Shown here piece after piece: positions 5,245 through 9,237 of a stretch of 9,237 nt of DNA. Source of the DNA: a bacterium (GTDB lineage Bacteria; Bacillota; Clostridia; Oscillospirales; Acutalibacteraceae); assembly GCA_020627425.1 (NCBI GenBank), contig JAHKXX010000068.1, positions 1-9,237 on the forward strand, in the 5' to 3' direction. The notes below the pieces were generated by a model. It searched no databases and had not been told where the DNA came from. It worked only from the letters and a program-made list of their open reading frames with translations. Every line of letters begins with the position of its first letter. The stretch's first letter is position 1. The position numbers were made by a program, and so were the translations under genes.

Positions 5245-6361
5245 ACTTTATCAGCTTTTTTACACAGGTGATCTCATCAAACACCCTCCGGGAGGGATCG
5301 TTTATATTTTTTGTACTGTCATAGGTCATAAACGGTACGGGGTCGCGTACTATTACATTTTTCCCCACAAGGGTACTGTGGTCAGAGGTTAGAGCAAAGG
5401 TAAAGTCCTCCTTGCTGTCACTCAGTGCATCAAAAACCGGCTTTATGAGGTGTTCGTCTATCTCGCTTATACTGTCCTGCTTGTCCTTTGGAGTTCCTGC
5501 AAAGGACGCCCGGTCACAAAGCTCCGTGTGGATTATTATCCGGCGGCTGCCGGTTTTCAGAAGGCTTTTTGCACATTCCGCAAGCTCTCTGAAATTATTT
5601 TTGCAGACGTTAAAGCCGAGGCATTTACCGACGCCGCACGCGTATTCACTGTCGCACACAAGGTCGCTGCCCCTGTACCGCTCGAACGGTTTTCCCCTTG
5701 GTACTGTTCCTCTCCCCCACAGCAAAAGCATATCCGGCAGAATTACACCCTGTGCAAAGGGCTGAGAGCGAAGCTTTTCGGAGGACAGCAGCTCTCTGCT
5801 CCTGTTCATAAGGCTTATTATCGGCATATCGAGTCCCGAAGCAGAGCCGGGAGAATAAAGCTCCTCGTTAAATACATCATATGGCTTTTGTACAGTAGTT
5901 GTATATTCCTCTCCGTTTGTCCAGATCAGCAGCGCCTCCCCGTCGGATCCAAGGGAGAATCTGAAAACGGGAGAGCTTAGCCGATCAAACAAATATCTGT
6001 ATATTTTTTCTTCCTTGCCACAAAGGCCGCATACCGGTACAAGACGCCTGCGGCCGTCTGTTTTTACTGGCGTTGCGGAAAGATATACGTCCCTGTCCCT
6101 CATATCTATTTCATGACAAAACGCCAGAAAACCTGCCCTGCCGAGAGTTCTTATGCTCTCAAAGCTGCCGAACATCAGCGGAAGAGAGAGAGAGGGGTCT
6201 ATGTCGCGGCGCAGTCGGATAACGCCTGTGCGGCAGTATCGTACGAGGCTGTTCATAAACGGCTTTTGTGCAAGACCGAGGGGCGTATGAGACTTGTATA
6301 CCGGTCTGTCAGACATACCGGAGCAGACCACTATTACGCTTATTATATTATTCTTCTTCAC
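5243..6361 (-). CDS. Degenerate cofactor-independent phosphoglycerate mutase-like protein (ApgM/putative homoserine kinase family)
   Basis: The whole length (372 aa from the GTG at 6361) resembles the archaeal-type 2,3-BPG-independent phosphoglycerate mutase/proposed homoserine kinase family. Landmarks are ISVIVVCSGMSDRP (7-20), TPLGLAQKPFMNSL (26-39), LLLWGRGTVPRGKPFERY (212-229), HTELCDRASFAGT (278-290), IDEHLIKPV (301-309) and TSDHSTLVGK...RDPVPFMTY (325-347). Several active-site residues are changed: the metal-ligand Asp of the N-terminal DGM motif is S14, the His of the usual DEAGH motif is F287, and the PHD motif reads PYD (160-162). D283, D327 and H328 remain. Mutase activity is therefore doubtful; a pseudoenzyme or altered role is possible. 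The GTG start follows AGGTG by 7 nt and lies 4 nt after the ACT gene's stop; a longer form from 6406 would overlap that gene by 41 nt. Family call fairly firm, function open. Confidence 0.7.
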   Translation of the reverse strand: MKKNNIISVIVVCSGMSDRPVYKSHTPLGLAQKPFMNSLVRYCRTGVIRLRRDIDPSLSLPLMFGSFESIRTLGRAGFLAFCHEIDMRDRDVYLSATPVKTDGRRRLVPVCGLCGKEEKIYRYLFDRLSSPVFRFSLGSDGEALLIWTNGEEYTTTVQKPYDVFNEELYSPGSASGLDMPIISLMNRSRELLSSEKLRSQPFAQGVILPDMLLLWGRGTVPRGKPFERYRGSDLVCDSEYACGVGKCLGFNVCKNNFRELAECAKSLLKTGSRRIIIHTELCDRASFAGTPKDKQDSISEIDEHLIKPVFDALSDSKEDFTFALTSDHSTLVGKNVIVRDPVPFMTYDSTKNINDPSRRVFDEITCVKKLIK

Positions 6362-6365
6362 ATTT

Positions 6366-6749
6366 TCACACCTGTCCACCCGGGAGTATATTGTAGCCGT
6401 TATCACTGAGAACCTGCGCCCCGGCTGATAGCTTGTCTTCTTTTATAAGTATATAGTCCGTGTTATATGTAGAAAGGGCAAAAATACTTATACCCTTCTC
6501 TGCAAGCAGCTCTGCTATACGGGCAAGTATACCTATAAGAGAGAAGTCAAGCTGACCGCATAGCTTAAGTGCGCGCCACCCGTCCTCGCGTGCTATTGTT
6601 TCCCGGGGAGTCTTTTCCGTAAGACACACAAGAGAGTTTTCCTCTCCGGTTGACGCGGTAAAGCAGAAGCTGTCGGTATTGAGAAGGTCTCTGTCAAAGC
6701 TCTTTACCTTGCATACGGTAAGCCTGTGCTCCAGAACCTGTATATCCAT
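6366..6749 (-). CDS. ACT-domain protein (COG3603-like)
   Basis: Small cytoplasmic protein, 127 aa, with an N-terminal half of the type paired with ACT in COG3603 proteins and a C-terminal ACT domain (about 58-124). The C-terminal part GWRALKLCGQLDFSLIGILA (57-76) followed by AEKGISIFALSTYNTDYILI (83-102) is characteristic. ACT domains bind small ligands, often amino acids; the ligand here is unknown. The ATG at 6749 has GGAG 9 nt upstream; an in-frame ATG at 6788 would start before that ribosome site. It is the first gene of a two-gene operon with the phosphoglycerate-mutase-like gene 4 nt downstream, so it may sense a metabolite for that partner. This last point is inference from position only. 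Confidence 0.8.
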   Translation of the reverse strand: MDIQVLEHRLTVCKVKSFDRDLLNTDSFCFTASTGEENSLVCLTEKTPRETIAREDGWRALKLCGQLDFSLIGILARIAELLAEKGISIFALSTYNTDYILIKEDKLSAGAQVLSDNGYNILPGGQV

Positions 6750-6837
6750 ATTTTTACACTCCGATCTGATCATTGTTACTGTTCTCATTATTTGGCAAAA
6801 ACGGTAAAAATGTTTTAGCCCTTTTTGTTCTTAGGCT

Positions 6838-6866
6838 CTGATACTTCAAAACGGGCTGACTATAAT
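6838..6866 (+). promoter_or_regulatory. Candidate promoter of the XRE regulator
   Basis: CTGATA (6838-6843, 4/6 to the -35 consensus), a 17-bp spacer and a perfect TATAAT (6861-6866). Transcription would start near 6873 and give a leader of about 100 nt carrying a stem-loop. Confidence 0.5.
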
Positions 6867-6888
6867 ATAAATATCAAGTCAAATAATT

Positions 6889-6920
6889 CGGTCGGGCACG
6901 CCGTGATGCTTTTCCGACTG
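6889..6920 (+). promoter_or_regulatory. Stem-loop in the XRE gene leader
   Basis: CGGTCGG (6889-6895) pairs with CCGACTG (6914-6920), one G.U pair, around an 18-nt loop that can itself pair weakly. No T-run follows, so it is not a terminator. It may be a leader structure or an inverted-repeat operator; no known riboswitch is recognised. Confidence 0.35.
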
Positions 6921-6973
6921 CCGCCCCGATACCAAACAGAGAACATATCTATTAAAACACATTTGGAGATAAT

Positions 6974-7195
6974 ATGCAATACAATGAAATACTCTCTGAG
7001 CTGAGAAAAGACAAGGGACTCACCCAAGGGGAGCTTGCAAGAATTTTTTATACCTCGCAGCGTACCATATCCAACTGGGAAACGGGCAGAAACGAGCCGC
7101 CATATGAAATGCTTGTAAAGTATGTAAAATTTTTCGGCGTATCCGCCGATTATATTCTCGGTATAACAAGAGAAAAGACTCCCAAAAAGCAATGA
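6974..7195 (+). CDS. Small XRE/Cro-CI-family DNA-binding regulator
   Basis: 73-aa helix-turn-helix protein of the Cro/CI type. It has the scaffold LRKDKGLTQGELARIF (10-25), the recognition helix SQRTISNWETGRNEP (28-42), and the closing YEMLVKYVKFFGVSADYILG (44-63). Almost the whole protein is the HTH domain, with a short Lys-rich tail and no sensor domain, so it may act as a simple repressor, possibly of itself or of the divergent operon. The ATG at 6974 has GGAG (6965-6968) 5 nt upstream. It is a single gene with its own promoter and terminator. The fold is certain, the target unknown. Confidence 0.92.
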   Translation: MQYNEILSELRKDKGLTQGELARIFYTSQRTISNWETGRNEPPYEMLVKYVKFFGVSADYILGITREKTPKKQ

Positions 7196-7204
7196 AGCCA
7201 ACTT

Positions 7205-7241
7205 AAAAATACCCCTACGCCTATGACGTAAGGGTATTTTT
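7205..7241. terminator. Bidirectional terminator between the XRE and transglutaminase-fold genes
   Basis: AAAAATACCCCTACG (7205-7219) pairs with CGTAAGGGTATTTTT (7227-7241) at 14 of 15 positions, with one C/A mismatch and a 7-nt loop. A-tract and T-tract on both sides allow termination in both directions. It begins 9 nt after the XRE stop and ends 3 nt from the stop of the convergent gene. Confidence 0.9.
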
Positions 7242-7244
7242 CTA

Positions 7245-8579
7245 TTATTGCGCCGAGGAGTAATTCATCCTTATCCTCAGCGTCTTATCCTCAGAGTTTT
7301 TCATCACCGAGATGCTGTCCTTGCTTATCTCTTGCGACTTGTCAAGCTGCTTGTTCGCCTGGTCTGCATAAAAGTAAAACTTAAACGGCTTGTCATAAAA
7401 CATATCGTTCATATACTCATCAAAGCTTTTGCTGCCGCCAAACCGGATGGGAACTATCATAGTGCCGTTTTTTGCCGCTCTTACCATAGCGTCCACAACG
7501 GTCTTGTCGGTCTTTTTATCAAAAGTATCAATCAGGATACCCTCGACATAATAATAATTCATATTCCTCGAGTCACATTCCGCTATAAAAAAATTATAGT
7601 CGGATCCGCTGTCTATCTGCTCCCCATCGGTCTGCTTCTGCGCAAGGCTCTGTACATTTTCGCTTATTGTATGGGTACGCTCCGCCTGCTCGGTAGACAT
7701 ATTGAAATACTCGTGAGTCACCTCGCTATTGTTATCGTCCCATGTCGGGTCAAGGTGGTACCACTTGCCGTCAAGCCTTACATAATTCCAGAGATGAGCC
7801 GTACCGTCGCCTATGCCGCGAACAGTAGTACACTCCAGTCCCGCCTGAGTCAACAGAAGTTGCATAGACTTAGCGTAGCCCTCGCACACAGCCTCGCCGT
7901 TTACAAGGGCACCATAGGTAGTAAAATACTCCCAGCCGTCACCGGAGCCGGTTATACCGGTTTTATAGCTGCAACCACTAAGCAGCTCATCATGTATCAG
8001 CTTTTCCTTTTGGTAATCGTTTTTTGCAGACTGTGCCTTGCTGAGTATTTCGCGTATTCTTTCATTCAGATTTGTGATATATGCCTCGCACTCAGATGTG
8101 GAGAGATGGGAATAAAACTCGATTATGGTGTTTTTGTCGGTATAGGCATAGCCGTACAGGTTTTCTATCCAGAACACCTCGGGGTTATCATAAAGGTATG
8201 CGTTTATACACTCCTTTATATCAAACTCCGTCATTTTATTATCCTTTATTTCTATTCGCGAGGTCCTGTATCTGTTGTTCTGATCCTTTTCTGACGAAAG
8301 GCTGTACACACAGCGCGAGATCTCGTTGTACAGATATTTTTTTGTTTCGTTTTCAAGGGCATTATATCCCTTGTTTATTTTTATCGGCTCATAGTCCGGA
8401 TTGTTGTCGATAATAGATCTGTCAAGGCTTCTGAAATCTCCGGCACTCAGCTCTTCCTCGGCGGTTATGTCAACACTGTCCCGTTTGCCGTCAAAAAGCA
8501 GTGAAACACTGGTAATGATAACAAACGCAGCAACAGCAAAAAAAACAACATATAAAACAGCTGATAAACTTTTTTTCAT
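7245..8579 (-). CDS. Membrane-anchored transglutaminase-like domain protein
   Basis: 444 aa. The N-terminus MKKSLSAVLYVVFFAVAAFV (1-20) plus following hydrophobic residues to about 28 forms a single membrane anchor or uncleaved signal, so the rest should be outside the cell. A transglutaminase-core fold (about 190-285) carries a Cys-His-Asp triad: GEAVCEGYAKSM (C232), DGTAHLWNYV (H262) and WYHLDPTWDD (D277). This family includes proteases, crosslinking enzymes and other acyl transferases; the substrate is not predictable here. Residues 30-185 resemble the variable N-terminal extension of such clostridial proteins. The C-terminal 150 residues, with FGGSKSFDEYMNDMF, are not recognised. The ATG has AGGGGT upstream. 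An intrinsic terminator of the preceding gene ends immediately upstream of this ribosome site, and I see no promoter between the two. Confidence 0.88.
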   Translation of the reverse strand: MKKSLSAVLYVVFFAVAAFVIITSVSLLFDGKRDSVDITAEEELSAGDFRSLDRSIIDNNPDYEPIKINKGYNALENETKKYLYNEISRCVYSLSSEKDQNNRYRTSRIEIKDNKMTEFDIKECINAYLYDNPEVFWIENLYGYAYTDKNTIIEFYSHLSTSECEAYITNLNERIREILSKAQSAKNDYQKEKLIHDELLSGCSYKTGITGSGDGWEYFTTYGALVNGEAVCEGYAKSMQLLLTQAGLECTTVRGIGDGTAHLWNYVRLDGKWYHLDPTWDDNNSEVTHEYFNMSTEQAERTHTISENVQSLAQKQTDGEQIDSGSDYNFFIAECDSRNMNYYYVEGILIDTFDKKTDKTVVDAMVRAAKNGTMIVPIRFGGSKSFDEYMNDMFYDKPFKFYFYADQANKQLDKSQEISKDSISVMKNSEDKTLRIRMNYSSAQ

Positions 8580-8594
8580 CGTATACCCCTAAGC

Positions 8595-8644
8595 AAAAAC
8601 CACCGTACAGACCGGCGCCGCTTACGGCGTTGTCTATTCGGTGG
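8595..8644 (-). terminator. Intrinsic terminator after the coiled-coil gene, abutting the next ribosome site
   Basis: On the minus strand CCACCG (8644-8639) pairs with CGGTGG (8605-8600), with an inner AGAC/GTCT (four pairs, 8632-8635 with 8609-8612) and CGCCG/CGGCG (8616-8620 with 8625-8629) around a 4-nt loop. TTTTT (8599-8595) follows directly. It starts 15 nt after the stop of the upstream gene and ends 4 nt before the AGGGG of the transglutaminase-fold gene. Confidence 0.8.
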
Positions 8645-8659
8645 TCTGAAGTCTGTATT

Positions 8660-9136
8660 TTACTTCTTTGCAGACCTGCCGCCCTTTTGCTGAAGTGCCT
8701 TCAGACTTTGTCTTGTCTTTTTCAGGTTTGCGAGATTTTCCGACAGCTGCTCGTCGGACTTTTTCATAATATCGTCTATATATGCGTTTGTAGCCGCCTT
8801 TATCTTTACGGACTCGTTATTTGCATTAAATATTATTTCCTCTGCTTTTTTCTGAGCCATTCTTACTATTTCGCTCTCAGAGGTTATCACCTTTGCGCGC
8901 TCCTCAGCCTGCTGTACTATTTGCTCTGCCTCTTCCTTGGATCTGGCAATAATGTTTGCCCTGTCTGCGGCAATACTCTTTGCCTGTCTTAACTCCTGCG
9001 GAAGATTTGAACGCATTTCGTCTATTATTTCCTTTATTCGTTCGGTGTTTACGACGGTCTTGCCTCCGCTGAGCGGCAGCGTAAACGCTGCGTCAACTAT
9101 CTCCTGAAGCTCGTCTATAAGCATATCCATTTTCAT
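8660..9136 (-). CDS. Coiled-coil protein (DivIVA / V-ATPase subunit H-like, uncharacterised)
   Basis: 158-aa, highly charged, largely helical protein. Residues about 32-145 are rich in Glu, Lys, Ala and Gln with heptad-like spacing (for example RSKEEAEQIVQQAEERAKVI, 65-84), consistent with a long coiled coil. The N-terminus (MDMLIDELQEIVDAAFTLPL, 3-22) is a short separate segment and the tail is Lys-rich. No transmembrane segment or catalytic motif is visible. Similar clostridial proteins next to coaD are often labelled ATPase or DivIVA-like without experimental support; a structural or cell-division-linked role is only a guess. AAAGGAG lies 9 nt upstream of the ATG. The start overlaps the coaD stop in ATGA, which implies translational coupling. 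An intrinsic terminator follows. Confidence 0.7.
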   Translation of the reverse strand: MKMDMLIDELQEIVDAAFTLPLSGGKTVVNTERIKEIIDEMRSNLPQELRQAKSIAADRANIIARSKEEAEQIVQQAEERAKVITSESEIVRMAQKKAEEIIFNANNESVKIKAATNAYIDDIMKKSDEQLSENLANLKKTRQSLKALQQKGGRSAKK

Positions 9137-9237
9137 CTTGATCCGCTCCTTTGTCTGATTCTGTTAAGTATTTCATCATGAACACACGCAGGCACAAACG
9201 GCGATATGTCTCCGCCGAGAAGTCCTACCTGTTTTAC
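9133..9237 (-). CDS. coaD: Phosphopantetheine adenylyltransferase, C-terminal end (partial)
   Basis: Only the last 34 codons are in the window. The 5' part lies beyond the right edge. The translated tail contains VKQVGLLGGDISPFVPACVH, which fits the C-terminal helix region of CoaD, where a VK-(E/Q)-V...GGD-(I/V)-S-x-x-(L/F)-VP pattern is usual. CoaD makes dephospho-CoA from 4'-phosphopantetheine and ATP. The stop TGA (9135-9133) overlaps the ATG of the next gene by four bases. The tail RIRQRSGSR after the helix is short. The call rests on a short segment plus the familiar coaD/coiled-coil neighbourhood. Confidence 0.8.
   Translation of the reverse strand, partial: VKQVGLLGGDISPFVPACVHDEILNRIRQRSGSR

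Larger units (their letters stand above)
6750..6973. other. Divergent intergenic region with a candidate promoter
   Basis: Separates the minus-strand ACT operon from the plus-strand XRE gene and must hold both promoters. On the plus strand a fair promoter is visible at 6838-6866. On the minus strand I see only weak A/T-rich hexamers and cannot choose one. The leader of the XRE gene contains a stem at 6889-6920. Confidence 0.5.

Noticed and set aside
5450..5980. 176-aa plus-strand frame opposite the mutase-like gene
   Set aside because: No ribosome site or family motif; explained as the complement of the minus-strand gene.
6362..6406. Longer start (6406) for the mutase-like protein
   Set aside because: It would overlap the ACT gene by 41 nt and add 15 residues before the family's usual N-terminal beta-strand; the GTG at 6361 has a ribosome site at 7 nt.
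7248..8294. 348-aa plus-strand frame opposite the transglutaminase-fold gene
   Set aside because: Antisense to a gene with an intact Cys-His-Asp triad and membrane anchor; no motifs of its own, and it begins just beyond a terminator.

Overview
The window reads as chromosomal DNA from a moderate-GC Gram-positive bacterium of the class Clostridia, probably Oscillospiraceae/Ruminococcaceae-like. The reasons are strong GGAGG-type ribosome sites, tight head-to-tail operons, a clostridial variant of chorismate synthase, a chorismate mutase/prephenate dehydratase/ACT fusion, and a coaD-linked coiled-coil gene. This placement comes from gene content only; no rRNA or other marker is present.

Layout. 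Positions 1-230 hold GC-rich hairpin-bearing repeat DNA: the end of one copy (A) at the window edge and a full copy (B). A small APH/choline-kinase-fold gene (350-1093, minus) follows, with a large hairpin at its 3' end and an AT-rich leader. A second full repeat copy (C, 1323-1493) lies in inverted orientation and runs into a pair of GC-rich dyads. Those dyads abut the promoter of an aromatic amino-acid operon, aroA-aroC-pheA (1587-5059, plus). The operon carries shikimate-3-phosphate through EPSP and chorismate to prephenate and phenylpyruvate, with a C-terminal ACT domain for phenylalanine feedback. It ends in a GC-rich terminator that contains a short relic of the same repeat (5084-5112), then a shared bidirectional terminator (5195-5244).

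On the minus strand, a two-gene operon (6749 to 5243) encodes an ACT-domain protein and a degenerate relative of the archaeal-type cofactor-independent phosphoglycerate mutases. It is divergent from a small XRE-type regulator (6974-7195, plus). That regulator converges, across another bidirectional terminator, on a membrane-anchored transglutaminase-fold protein (7245-8579, minus). Upstream of it, and separated by a terminator, are a DivIVA/V-ATPase-subunit-like coiled-coil gene (8660-9136) and the 3' end of coaD (9133-9237), translationally coupled by ATGA.

The most interesting signal is the repeat family. Copies B and C can be aligned by eye over 158 nt with no insertion or deletion, at about 72% identity (114/158, hand count). 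The differences in three hairpins are largely compensatory. The element has no open reading frame that I can support and matches no element I recognise. It behaves like a structured RNA or a hairpin-ended mobile DNA element. Secondary points are the degenerate phosphoglycerate-mutase paralogue, a G7 tract inside the aro promoter spacer, and a terminator that directly abuts the ribosome site of the transglutaminase gene.
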